DNA from: Marinobacter maroccanus
GTDB taxonomy: Bacteria > Pseudomonadota > Gammaproteobacteria > Pseudomonadales > Oleiphilaceae
NCBI RefSeq assembly: GCF_002933275.1
Contig: NZ_PSSX01000013.1
Location: forward strand, 1-64,000
Direction: 5' to 3'
DNA: 64,000 bases
The translations under genes and the position numbers were made by a program. Positions 34,748 through 44,011 of this stretch are shown one piece after another. The notes under the pieces were generated by a model. That model saw only the letters and a program-made list of their open reading frames with translations. It did no database searches and was not told where the DNA came from. Position 1 is the stretch's first letter. The number at the start of each line of letters is the position of its first letter.

Positions 34748-35581
34748 CTAACAGCTTTCGGACGTGATATTGCCCCGAGCTTCTTCAACTATTCGCGATC
34801 TTTCGCCGCTATGGTCCATCCGTCTGAGCACATCCGCCAAAGGCAGTGCAAGTTCCAAGTGATGACGATGTAAGTAATGAAAAAGTGAAAAGCGTGTTAT
34901 GGGTTCGGATAGAATGACCAGCGAGCGCCAGTCACTGTTGTTCGCCGGGGAAAGGCCCTCAATATCGGATACAAGCATTAGATCTACTCGACCCTGCTCC
35001 AACAGGTCCTTCATTTGTCGGTAGCTGTTGGCCAAAATGGGTTTCATACCCAGCCTATTTGCTGTCGTCTCGGCAATAATGACGCCTCTACGAACGGCCG
35101 CGACCAGGGGCCGGCTGACTACCTCGGGAAGATGATCTCCGTGGGGAGCTGAAACGATCGCCAGTAAATGCCCTTGCATCAGTGGGTAAGGAACTTGAAT
35201 CAAATTCGGGTATTGGCTGGCTACTTCTTCGACTCTGAAAAGGTCCCCGTCCACTCTGCCTTGATCGGCCATGAGTAGTGCTCTTCGTGAGGGAAATACG
35301 GAGGTCTCAATGCGTATACCCAGTTTTTCATAGGCGGCACTGAGTATCTGGATAGCCAATTGAGTACTAGGAACATCATTAATGACGGCAAGGCGAAGAT
35401 CGCTTTTGTTACTACTGGCATAGGAGAGCGCTGACGCCATTGCAAAAATAGCGATGAGTAGCGCCGATGTGAAAAGCCGATGTTTGCAGGCTGGCGTTTG
35501 TTGGCCGCTGCGAACGGATGGTCTTCTCAATAGCGTTAAAGATTCACTGTCCACACGAATGCCCAGGTTTCGCAACTGCAT
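34748..35581 (-). CDS. SBP_bac_3-type periplasmic solute-binding protein
   Basis: A 277-residue protein with a long basic N-terminus before a signal helix (LFTSALLIAIFAMASALSYA, about 36-55), after which the type II binding fold starts (LRLAVINDVPSTQLAIQILS). The RALLMADQGRVDGDLFRVEE block and the GRVDLMLVSDIEGL block are typical of solute-binding family 3 proteins that work outside transport. No permease or ATPase genes are near. It is the third gene of an operon after two c-di-GMP genes, 18 bases past the Cache-GGDEF gene, so it may supply ligand to that receptor. GGGAG sits unusually close to the ATG. Confidence 0.85.
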   Translation of the reverse strand: MQLRNLGIRVDSESLTLLRRPSVRSGQQTPACKHRLFTSALLIAIFAMASALSYASSNKSDLRLAVINDVPSTQLAIQILSAAYEKLGIRIETSVFPSRRALLMADQGRVDGDLFRVEEVASQYPNLIQVPYPLMQGHLLAIVSAPHGDHLPEVVSRPLVAAVRRGVIIAETTANRLGMKPILANSYRQMKDLLEQGRVDLMLVSDIEGLSPANNSDWRSLVILSEPITRFSLFHYLHRHHLELALPLADVLRRMDHSGERSRIVEEARGNITSESC

Positions 35582-35599
35582 TCTCCCTTTGCCAAAGTA

Positions 35600-37567
35600 T
35601 CAAGCGACCACAATGCAGTTTCGGCCGGTTTCCTTTGCCTCATAGAGGCCTTGGTCGGCGCGCTTGATAGCTGGTTTCAGCGACGTCTCATCTGGCTTAA
35701 CTTCGGTTACACCAAACGACGCCGTGTAGGTCAAATTTCCTCCGTCGATCAGATCCTCTCCAATAGTGACGGTGGCTGCTTCTATTGATAAGCGAAGCCG
35801 TTCAGCAATCGCCTCCGCTCTAACCGGATTGGTGTCAGGAAGCAGTATAGAAAATTCTTCTCCTCCCATCCGGCACAAAACATCTCCCTCTCGCAACTGC
35901 GATTTGGCTGTTCGCGCGAACGCCTGGAGAACCATATCGCCAACGTCATGCCCGTATAGATCGTTGATGTTTTTAAAGCGATCTAAATCAATCGCGAGTA
36001 GACACAGTGGCATGCCATTGCGTCGAGCTTTGGCCATTTCCATCGCGGCCTGAGTTTCGAGATATCGCCTGTTACCTAATTCGGTCAAGGGGTCGGTCAT
36101 GGCCTGTCTGGTAAGCAGATCTTCCAGCTGTTTGCGTTCTGTCAGATCAAAGACCATGGCCCGACTGTACTGAAATCCATCTGCGTTTGTTCGTGCAGTT
36201 GCTTCGATGGCCACGGGGAGTGTACTGCCATCCTGACAGATCAATTCGCATTCAGCTGAGCCCTCGTGACCGTCTCTCAGAACCTCCTGGAACGCTTTAT
36301 CAAAAGCGGCCCGAGTTTCTGGCGTGACAAGCTCCCGGTACTTCTGTTTTCCGATCAGCTCGTCTGCGCGTCGCCCGAGCCATTGTTGTTCGGTCCGGTT
36401 CATTTTCATGATCACTCCGTCTTCATTGAGAGAGTGATAACCACAAGGCGCGTTCTCATAAAGGTCCGCAAGTTCCCGGGCGTAATCTCTTGCTTCTGCG
36501 GACAATTGTTGAGCCTCGGCTTTCAACGTTCTCTGGCGATGATTGGTCAGCACCCAGCCAAGACCAAAGGCGATTGCAAGACCGTAAACGAGTATCACCA
36601 AAGCGCTTTTCCAAGGGCTTTCGGCCAACAATGAAGCGAGCCCTGGTCTGGGAGTAATGAGGCCCAGTCGCCAAGGCTGAGAGTTCTGAAGACCAAAGAC
36701 TTGCTCAGCCTGGCTGCGGAAATGGTGAGTGCGGATGTCGTGAGTCCGGAAAAATAGCAGGTTGTCGCCGACAGACGCTGAACCTCGATTAGCGACCTGC
36801 ATCGCTTGCCAAGCATCCGGCCACCGTGTCTGAAGGAGACCACCGAAGGGCATCGCACTTGTTTCTGTGGGTAATAGCCACGATCCGTTGGCATCCACAA
36901 GCAATGCCACGGCCCCCGATTGTGCGTCAATGGCGCGCAGAAATCGGTCAGCTAAAGAGCCCCAATCGAGTGTGAGCAACAGAACTCCCAAGCGCTGTCC
37001 ATCACGGCCAAAAACAGGCGTCGCAATGTCCATTACTCCCGTGGTAATTTCGGGGCCGGCAATGCCCGGGGCAAGATGGGGCGGCGAAACATAAAGGCTT
37101 CGTGGCTCAAGTGTCATAGCCTCCATAAAATAACGTGTTTCGGAATGATTGCGCTTTGTCGTACGTGCCCCAGAATGCTGAGTGGAGAAATGTTCGTCTC
37201 CATCCTTACCAATTAGCGCGAGACGTGTGTATCGCCCAAAGTGGGTTAACAACGTCTTGAACATGTCGTCCAACTGCTCGCGATTCTGCTTAAGCTGGCC
37301 CTCCTCATACGGTGAATGGGTTTGCTGCGCCGACTGAAGGTAGTGCTCGATATTTGGAAATTCGGCAACAGCCAATGCGTGATTTATGCTTTCGTTCATA
37401 TCCTGTAACAGGACATCGTATTCGGCCTCTAGCTGTGCTTGAGCCGAAGTTCTTGCATGGTCTAGCCGATTTTGGATGTTTGACCAGACAAATGGCGCCA
37501 ACGTTATCGTAATTAAGACTGTTGGTAAAAGTGTGGCCAAGACCAAGCGCACACCCAGGTGCTTCAT
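35600..37567 (-). CDS. Cache-PAS-GGDEF membrane diguanylate cyclase
   Basis: A 655-residue inner-membrane c-di-GMP synthase. Helix 1 lies at about 8-28 and helix 2 at about 325-345. The 295 residues between form a double-Cache periplasmic sensor (YTRLALIGKDGDEHFSTQHS; GVMDIATPVFGRDGQRLGVL) of the type that binds small organic ligands. A cytoplasmic PAS follows (NAPCGYHSLNEDGVIMKMN), then GGDEF with DPLTELGNRRYLE, GGEEF and an RxxD inhibitory site (REGD), all apparently active. The start overlaps the stop of the LOV-GGDEF-EAL gene by four bases (ATGA), so an enzyme that makes c-di-GMP and one that likely degrades it are made together. Confidence 0.93.
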   Translation of the reverse strand: MKHLGVRLVLATLLPTVLITITLAPFVWSNIQNRLDHARTSAQAQLEAEYDVLLQDMNESINHALAVAEFPNIEHYLQSAQQTHSPYEEGQLKQNREQLDDMFKTLLTHFGRYTRLALIGKDGDEHFSTQHSGARTTKRNHSETRYFMEAMTLEPRSLYVSPPHLAPGIAGPEITTGVMDIATPVFGRDGQRLGVLLLTLDWGSLADRFLRAIDAQSGAVALLVDANGSWLLPTETSAMPFGGLLQTRWPDAWQAMQVANRGSASVGDNLLFFRTHDIRTHHFRSQAEQVFGLQNSQPWRLGLITPRPGLASLLAESPWKSALVILVYGLAIAFGLGWVLTNHRQRTLKAEAQQLSAEARDYARELADLYENAPCGYHSLNEDGVIMKMNRTEQQWLGRRADELIGKQKYRELVTPETRAAFDKAFQEVLRDGHEGSAECELICQDGSTLPVAIEATARTNADGFQYSRAMVFDLTERKQLEDLLTRQAMTDPLTELGNRRYLETQAAMEMAKARRNGMPLCLLAIDLDRFKNINDLYGHDVGDMVLQAFARTAKSQLREGDVLCRMGGEEFSILLPDTNPVRAEAIAERLRLSIEAATVTIGEDLIDGGNLTYTASFGVTEVKPDETSLKPAIKRADQGLYEAKETGRNCIVVA

Positions 37568-40137
37568 TGCGGTTGCTCCACTGGCAAAAGGTCTGGCAAC
37601 TTTTTCAGCTCGGCCAAAGGCATCGGACGGGCAAACAGATAACCCTGTAAAATATCGCAGTGCCGCCGCGCGAGGTCTTCCTGTTGTTCCAGGGTCTCTA
37701 TGCCCTCAGCAACAACGATCATGTCCATGTGATGAGCCATGGTGATCACTCCCTGCACGATTGCTGCAATACGGTGATCCGTCGTGGTGTCCTTCACGAA
37801 ACTCCGATCTAGCTTCACTTTGTGAGTAGGCAAGTCACGGAGGTAACTCAGACTTGAAAAACCGGTTCCGAAATCATCCAAGGCTACGCGTATTCCGAGT
37901 GTTTTAAGGGTTTCCATTAGCTCGATCACGGGCTCCGCTCCGTCCAGCAGTACGCTTTCTGTAACCTCCAATTCCAGGAGCTTCGGTGAGAGTCCCGTTT
38001 CTTCCAGCACTTGCTTCACGTCATCGAGAAAACCGTCACGAACAAACTGCAGTGACGAAATATTCACAGCAACGCGCAGTCCTCTCTCCCTGTCAGCGTT
38101 GAAATGTGCAATCTCCTGACAGGCCCGCCTCAGTACCCAGAGACCGAGTGGCACGATCTGGCCCGTCTGTTCGGCCAAAGGAATGAACTCTGCGGGAGAA
38201 ACCAGTCCACGGGTAGGGTGTCGCCATCTCACCAGGGCCTCAAGGCTTCGCATGCGTCCAGTGACAGCGTCCACGAGCGGTTGATAGTGCACTTCAAACT
38301 GGTCTTCCATTAATGCAGTGTGGAGATCGTGCCTGAGGCGGACGCTATTCCGGGAACGTTGGGTTTTATGGCCCCTGTACCAGTGCCAGGTGTTTTTGCC
38401 ACCGCGCTTCGCTCGCTCTCTTGCAATATCAGCGTGTTGAAGCAACTCATGGGGGGCGTCCACGGGTATGGAGTTCTCTGCAATCCCGATACTGGCACTG
38501 ATATGAACCATTTGACCAAGAACATCGATGGGCTTGGCAAGGTGCGTCAGAATCCGTTCAGCCAGTTGAATGATCTCGCTACGGTTTGTATACGTGGAAA
38601 CTAACAGGGCGAATTCGTCACCAACCAGCCTAGCAACGGTCGCCGGCTGAACGACCAGGTCGGTCAGGCGGTGCGCAATTGTCTTCAGTACTTGGTTGCC
38701 AATAGGATGGCCAAGCTCGTCATTTATGGGTTTGAACCCGTCCAGATCCAGGTATAGAACAACCACCGACCCGGATTCGCCGGGAACGACCGCCTGTCGC
38801 ACCATTTCGTGAAAAGAGGCTTCGTTCGGCAAACCCGTGAGCAGATCATGGGTTGCCTGGTAGGCCACTTTGGCTTCCTGCTCTTTTTGCTGCGTAATAT
38901 CCTGCTGAGTCCCAATAAAGTGGGTGCACGATCCCTGCTGGTCAAACACAGGGCTGATGCGCAGGTGGTTCCAGAAAGGCGTTCCATCCTTTCGATGATT
39001 CACCAGCTCAACATTGACTTCACTGAGATGATGCAGCCCATGGCGTATCGCTTCGAGGGCCTCGGGTGCTGTGTTTTCACCCTGGAGAAAACGGCAGTTT
39101 CGCCCTATGACTTCGTCATGGTCGTAACCGGATATCTCCAGGAAGGCTGGATTAGCATAAACCATGGGCATGTCAGGACTCAGAGCATCCACCATCACCA
39201 TACCGCTGGGGCTGGCATCAATACCTCGTTTGAGCAGATGCAGTTCCGCCTCCTGGCTTTTCCGGGCAGTAACGTCCCTGCAGATTCCGTACACCCCAAC
39301 AATCTCATTCTCAATGTTGACCGGGAAGTTAGTCACCTCTAGCCAATAAGGCGGCCCAATTGCGTGGATACCCTTGGTTTCGTAGCTAACCGTTTCACCG
39401 TTGCTCGCCCGTCGGAAGGCAGCCAGAGTCTGAGCCTGGAAATCTGATACCACAAATCGGTTAAAGTGCTGGCCTTGGAGGCTTTGGGGCGGGTAACCGG
39501 AGATTCGCGCCAAGGCTTCATTAAAGCTCTCAAAGTGTCCTTCGAGATTGAGGGTAAAAACGCCATCCGGGTGATTATCGAAAAGCGTACGGTGCCACTC
39601 AGAGAGCGCCAAATGATCCTGGAAATCACGGTGTCTCAAGATCGCCAGAGCAACCAGCGCCGCTCCTCGGGCCAGGTTACGCTGAGCACCTGCGGTCGGA
39701 GAAGCCGCGACACGGTAATATACAGCGAACGTACCCAGAAGCTCTTTTCCTGAAGTGAGAATCGGCACAGACCAGCAGGCTTGAACACCCTCGGCATCGG
39801 CAGTATCTCGGTAGCCATTCCAGCGCTTGTCTTTTTGAATGTCTTCAGTAATGACGGGATGTTTCGTGCAAGCTGCTGTACCGCAGGTCCCAGTGTTCTC
39901 GTCAACCGGAATATTCTGCATGGCTTGACAAAAACGATCTGAGAACTGGTCGTTGGGGATCAAACGTAGCGTGTTGGAATCCGGGTGATACCGCATGATG
40001 GAAACCAGCGCTCCGGGCATCATGCTTGCAATCCAAGCAGCAATGGCATCGAGGGTTTGTTCAAGCGGGTGCTGTTGAGCAATCAGCTCATGGATGCTCT
40101 GTTGGGCTTCAAGAGTCGAGTAGTCAAAGTCACTCAT
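37564..40137 (-). CDS. GAF-PAS-LOV-GGDEF-EAL protein, probable blue-light c-di-GMP phosphodiesterase
   Basis: An 857-residue soluble regulator. Order: GAF (about 10-170), PAS (180-292), LOV-type PAS (305-415), GGDEF (425-580), EAL (595-845). The LOV domain carries GRNCRFLQG with the adduct-forming Cys348, plus Asn380, Asn390 and Gln411 at the flavin-contact positions. The cyclase motif is degenerate (RLVGDEF, Val505 replacing the first Gly) and has no RxxD site, whereas the phosphodiesterase domain keeps SLEALVRW (EAL 633-635), EVTES, DDFGTGFSSL, KLDRSF and VAEGIET. So it probably degrades c-di-GMP under light control. First gene of a three-gene operon. Confidence 0.93.
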   Translation of the reverse strand: MSDFDYSTLEAQQSIHELIAQQHPLEQTLDAIAAWIASMMPGALVSIMRYHPDSNTLRLIPNDQFSDRFCQAMQNIPVDENTGTCGTAACTKHPVITEDIQKDKRWNGYRDTADAEGVQACWSVPILTSGKELLGTFAVYYRVAASPTAGAQRNLARGAALVALAILRHRDFQDHLALSEWHRTLFDNHPDGVFTLNLEGHFESFNEALARISGYPPQSLQGQHFNRFVVSDFQAQTLAAFRRASNGETVSYETKGIHAIGPPYWLEVTNFPVNIENEIVGVYGICRDVTARKSQEAELHLLKRGIDASPSGMVMVDALSPDMPMVYANPAFLEISGYDHDEVIGRNCRFLQGENTAPEALEAIRHGLHHLSEVNVELVNHRKDGTPFWNHLRISPVFDQQGSCTHFIGTQQDITQQKEQEAKVAYQATHDLLTGLPNEASFHEMVRQAVVPGESGSVVVLYLDLDGFKPINDELGHPIGNQVLKTIAHRLTDLVVQPATVARLVGDEFALLVSTYTNRSEIIQLAERILTHLAKPIDVLGQMVHISASIGIAENSIPVDAPHELLQHADIARERAKRGGKNTWHWYRGHKTQRSRNSVRLRHDLHTALMEDQFEVHYQPLVDAVTGRMRSLEALVRWRHPTRGLVSPAEFIPLAEQTGQIVPLGLWVLRRACQEIAHFNADRERGLRVAVNISSLQFVRDGFLDDVKQVLEETGLSPKLLELEVTESVLLDGAEPVIELMETLKTLGIRVALDDFGTGFSSLSYLRDLPTHKVKLDRSFVKDTTTDHRIAAIVQGVITMAHHMDMIVVAEGIETLEQQEDLARRHCDILQGYLFARPMPLAELKKLPDLLPVEQPQ

Positions 40138-40308
40138 GGTAATACGGCGCTCTGTTTACTGATCTGGATATTTGCCGATAAACCTTTACTTCAGGTAACC
40201 GTGACGCAAGCAGTCGAGGGCTTTGAATATGTCGTGTCAGGTTTAGCCACCACGGATAATCAAGTCGATCTAACCACAACATGACGACCACCTGCGGTTG
40301 CGGAGAAG

Positions 40309-41271
40309 CTAACTCATACATACCTGATTTCTGCCCTGGCTTTTCGCTTTGTAGAGTGACCGATCGGCTCGGCCGTAGATATCACTCTTGGTATCTCCGT
40401 TGCGAGCAGCGGCGACACCAAGACTCAGGGTCACAGTGCCATGCCGACTATTGAGCTTTTCGATTTCTCCTCGCTTACGTTCTGCGACAAGGGCAGCATC
40501 TTCTAGCGTGGTATTTGGCAGAATCAAAGCGAATTCTTCTCCCCCCATACGGACTAGTGTGTCAACATCTCGCATTCCCGCACTGAGGCACTGCCCGACC
40601 TCTTTTAATACCTGGTCGCCGGTATCGTGTCCGAAACGATCATTAAACTGCTTGAACCAATCAATATCGGCCAAGATCAAGGCAAACGGGAGTTTGCTAC
40701 GTCGGAATAGCGCCAGATGTATTTCGATTTCCCGTTCATACACCCGACGGTTGTTCAGACCAGTGAGCGCATCCTGGGTGGCCAGCTGTTCAAGTTGTGA
40801 ATTGAGCCTCGCCAATTCTTTATGGCGTTCTTCGAGTTCATGAGCCATCGCCCGAACTTCTTGAAGGGCCTCTTCCTTGGCAGCTACCGCTTGTTCTGCA
40901 GTCTTCCGTGCCTGCTGCAGTTGCTCTTCGACCAGATTGCGGCGCTGCATGGGAATAACCAATACTTGAAAACCGTCTTCTGGCTTTGGGCAGCTTGTCG
41001 CGCTCAACATCACGGACAGATCTTTGCCAGCCGCATTGGAAAAAGAAAGCAATACCTCCTCAACACGACCATGCAAGCGAAGCGAGGGGAGTACATGGCC
41101 CAAGTAATACATGCCCGAGGCACGGGTCATACGGGTTTCCGGCGCGTGGCCTAAAAAGTCTTGCTTGGAAAGCCCCAGCCAATCACACAATGTCTGATTA
41201 ACCGCGGTTATGGTGTTGGATCCATCCAGCAGAATCAGGCCGCCTGGTATGTGGTCCACATCATGCTTCAA
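40309..41271 (-). CDS. PAS-GGDEF diguanylate cyclase paired with an RsbQ-like hydrolase
   Basis: A soluble c-di-GMP synthase of about 320 residues. The N-terminal PAS (about 10-120) has GGLILLDGSNTITAVNQTLC and the TRASGMYYLGHVLPSLRL helix that I associate with PAS domains served by RsbQ-type hydrolases. A coiled coil (about 120-165) leads to the GGDEF domain (DALTGLNNRRVYE; ADIDWFKQFND) with GGEEF and an RxxD site (RDVD). The start is uncertain: TTG at 41271 has GAGGG 8 bases upstream, TTG 41286 and GTG 41259 are alternatives. In all but the last case it overlaps the end of the hydrolase gene. Confidence 0.9.
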   Translation of the reverse strand: MKHDVDHIPGGLILLDGSNTITAVNQTLCDWLGLSKQDFLGHAPETRMTRASGMYYLGHVLPSLRLHGRVEEVLLSFSNAAGKDLSVMLSATSCPKPEDGFQVLVIPMQRRNLVEEQLQQARKTAEQAVAAKEEALQEVRAMAHELEERHKELARLNSQLEQLATQDALTGLNNRRVYEREIEIHLALFRRSKLPFALILADIDWFKQFNDRFGHDTGDQVLKEVGQCLSAGMRDVDTLVRMGGEEFALILPNTTLEDAALVAERKRGEIEKLNSRHGTVTLSLGVAAARNGDTKSDIYGRADRSLYKAKSQGRNQVCMS

Positions 41272-42088
41272 TTCTGAGGCCCTCAAGAATCGCGTCGGCG
41301 ACCGCCTCAGGGTTGCTCATGTGAGGGTAATGCCCCGTGGCCTGAAGCTTGCGGATGTCGCAGTTTGGTATGGTGCGATGCAGATATTCAATCACTTCGA
41401 TCGGAACGATCACATCCTGATCGCTATAGAGAATCAGGCTCGGAACGGTGACCTGATGCAAGTATTCACGGATGTCACTCATGAAGATTGATTCGGCAAA
41501 GCGCCTCGAAACGACGGGATCGGCATTGAGGAAAGTCTGACGAAGGTCTTCAGACTTCTCTGGTCGATCCTCGGCGGCCATCACAATGGGGGCCAGGTAA
41601 CCCGCCCACTCGAAATGATTGCGTTCCATCAGGTCGAGCATTTCATGGATGTCTTGTTCCTCAAAGCCTCCTATATAGTCGGGCGGGTCGTTGATATAGC
41701 GAGGAGAGGGGCCAATAGCAATCACCTGACGAAACAGATCTGGTGCTCCGATAGAGGCCAGCCACCCAATAGCGCCACTGACCGAGTGCCCCACGAGAAT
41801 TGGCCGATCCAGTTCTAGCTCTTTCACTAAGTTGGCCAGATCCTCTGCGTAGGCAAAGAGGTTGGTGTAGCGCTTGGGGTCGTAGGCTGTCATATCAGAG
41901 CGGCCGCAGCCCATATGGTCAAAGAGCACTACCGGGTGCTCTTCGGCAAGCATGTCAGCCACCGGTGCCCAGATGTGTTGGTCGCAGCCAAAACCATGAG
42001 CCAAAACGAGCGTCGGGCGCTCGGTGGCTTCAGGAGGAGGTCCTAACTGACGCACATGATGTTGCTTCGCGAGTTGGTTGCGTGGCAT
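41261..42088 (-). CDS. RsbQ/DAD2-like alpha/beta hydrolase
   Basis: A 275-residue cytoplasmic hydrolase. The nucleophile elbow is VGHSVSG (Ser102), with Asp225 (SDQDVIVP) and His253 (ATGHYPHMS) completing the triad. The oxyanion region is LAHGFGCDQHIW and FDHMGCGRSD. These features, including HGFGCDQ and the YAEDL segment, match RsbQ of Bacillus and the plant KAI2/D14 receptors. RsbQ works with the PAS domain of RsbP; here the next gene, overlapping by up to 26 bases, has a PAS fused to a diguanylate cyclase. The pair therefore looks like an RsbQ-PAS sensing module with a c-di-GMP output. The small-molecule ligand is unknown. Confidence 0.9.
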   Translation of the reverse strand: MPRNQLAKQHHVRQLGPPPEATERPTLVLAHGFGCDQHIWAPVADMLAEEHPVVLFDHMGCGRSDMTAYDPKRYTNLFAYAEDLANLVKELELDRPILVGHSVSGAIGWLASIGAPDLFRQVIAIGPSPRYINDPPDYIGGFEEQDIHEMLDLMERNHFEWAGYLAPIVMAAEDRPEKSEDLRQTFLNADPVVSRRFAESIFMSDIREYLHQVTVPSLILYSDQDVIVPIEVIEYLHRTIPNCDIRKLQATGHYPHMSNPEAVADAILEGLRIEA

Positions 42089-42150
42089 TAAATAGGAATC
42101 CTCTCCCGTTGAGTCTGCGCAGGCTGCGTCGGCTTCGCGTACAGCACACC

Positions 42151-43725
42151 CTACAACCTAAAACGGCTGACCTGAGAACTTAACCCTTCCGCCAAGCGAG
42201 CCAGCTCATCGCTGGACGCGGACACCTGCTCTGTGGATGCTGCAGACTGATCCGCTATGTCACGAATCCGGGTCACATTTTGGTTGATTTCTTCTGCCAC
42301 TGAGGTTTGTTGCTCCGCAGCAGTGGCAATCTGACTGTTGTACTGACGAATTTCCTCGACCGCTTCAGCCATTTCACGGATGGTTTAACCAGCACGACGT
42401 GAGGTTTTCAAGGTCTCTTCTGAGAGCTCAGTGCCGGACTCCATTTTTGAAACCGAGTTATTAGCGCTGGCCACCAAGTTGCTAATAAGCTGTTCGATTT
42501 CTGACGTGGAATCCTGAGTTCGTCTTGCTAACGAGCGCACCTCGTCAGCTACGACAGAAAATCCACGTCCGTGTTCCCCGGCTCTCGCGGCTTCGATCGC
42601 GGCATTCAGTGCCAGCAAATTGGTTTGATCGGCGACGGACTTAATCACCTCCAGAATCGAGCCGATGTTGTCGGTATCCTTCTGCAGAGATTGCAACTGT
42701 TCCATCACTTCATTGTTCTGATCATCAAGGCGCGACACGTAGGAGACTGCCTCATTGACAGCGTTCTCTCCCTCCGATGCTTTTTCGTCCGCTCGCCGGG
42801 CCGCCTCAAACGCTGCTTGAGCGCTTTTGGCAACGTCGGTCACGGTGGCGACCATTTCGTTCATGGCCGTCGCTACCTGGTCGGTTCCGTCGCTTTGTTG
42901 TTGAACACCTTCGCTTGTCTGCTGAGTGACGGTCGCCAGTTCCTCGGAGGACGAAGCAATATTAGTGGCCCCCTCGTCTATCTGCCGGATAAGGTCACGT
43001 AAGTTGGTGACCATGGTTGCGAACGCTGCTTGCAATTGGCCAAACTCATCGCCTCGATTGCTGTCGATCTGAACCGTCAAATCGCTTGAGGCCACGCGGT
43101 TTGCAACTGTCACCATTTCACGGATGGGCCGGGTCACAGACCGCACCAGCCACCAGGCGATTGCCACGGACAGGGCGAGAATGGCTGCGCCAACAGAAAG
43201 AAAACTTCCGACCAGCGTTTCATAGTCTTCTGCCATCCTGCCAAGTTGCACCTCCTGTAACTCCACGGTCGTATCGACCATTGCCCGTGCAACAGACACC
43301 AATTGATCCAGTGAGGCTGTGAGTGCTCGCTGATTACCAGCGACCTGATTGGCTTCTAGCTGATCCAGAAGCTTTTTGTAGTCATCGACGCCAGACACGA
43401 TGTCGTCCACGCGCTGATCATCGGCCGGAACGACAAGTACCTCTTTCAAGGGCACTACTGTTTGTGCAGCTTGATCGGCCAGCTCTTTCGCCCGTCGGAT
43501 GTAATCGGATTCTTGTCGAATTTGAAAGTTTTTCTCCTCCACCCGAGCATCCAATAAAAATGACTCCGCGGAGCTTACTTCGCCCACGATCACTGACCTT
43601 CGATGGTAGTCGTCCATGGCATTAAGACCGAGAAGTAGGAGCACCCCCGCTAGAATCACGACAAGGCCGAACCCGGCGCTCAGTTTTTTCCCGACCGAAA
43701 CATCATTCAGGCTCATAGTTTTCAT
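42151..43725 (-). pseudogene. Methyl-accepting chemotaxis protein interrupted by a stop codon
   Basis: A chemoreceptor of 524 codons with an in-frame TAA at codon 447 (42385-42387). Before it are helix 1 (about 15-33), a 150-residue four-helix-type periplasmic domain, helix 2 (about 180-198), a HAMP segment and the signalling hairpin tip ([20 protein letters not shown]). After it the same frame continues as receptor C-terminal coiled coil (EMAEAVEEIRQYN; ASTEQVSASSDELARLAEGL). A single C-to-T change of CAA (Gln) to TAA would explain the break. The truncated product keeps the kinase-contact tip but loses part of the methylation helix. It is transcribed away from an intact receptor gene. Confidence 0.92.
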
Positions 43726-44011
43726 CCGTAAAGGGCCTCTTCAAATCATCGTTTTGTCAAAGCGGCGCAGGTTCGCGCAAATACAACTTTTCTTCACATC
43801 TTTGGTGAGCGAAGTCTAATATTTTTTCGGCAGGAATGGCGCGAATTTGACCCACATCATGAAAAAGAATGTAAATTTATGGTCGGGAATACGAGGTCGC
43901 GACTAATGAAAGCTACACCCTTGCCGTTAGAACAGTTGTGCCCGCCACACAATTTTTTTAGCCACAAGGCATTTGAGATGTTGCGTAATCGCGACCAGGC
44001 AAGGAGCTGAC

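Noticed and set aside
37564..40137. Assignment of diguanylate cyclase activity to the LOV protein
   Set aside because: The GGDEF motif has Val for the first Gly and no RxxD site, so only phosphodiesterase activity is supported.
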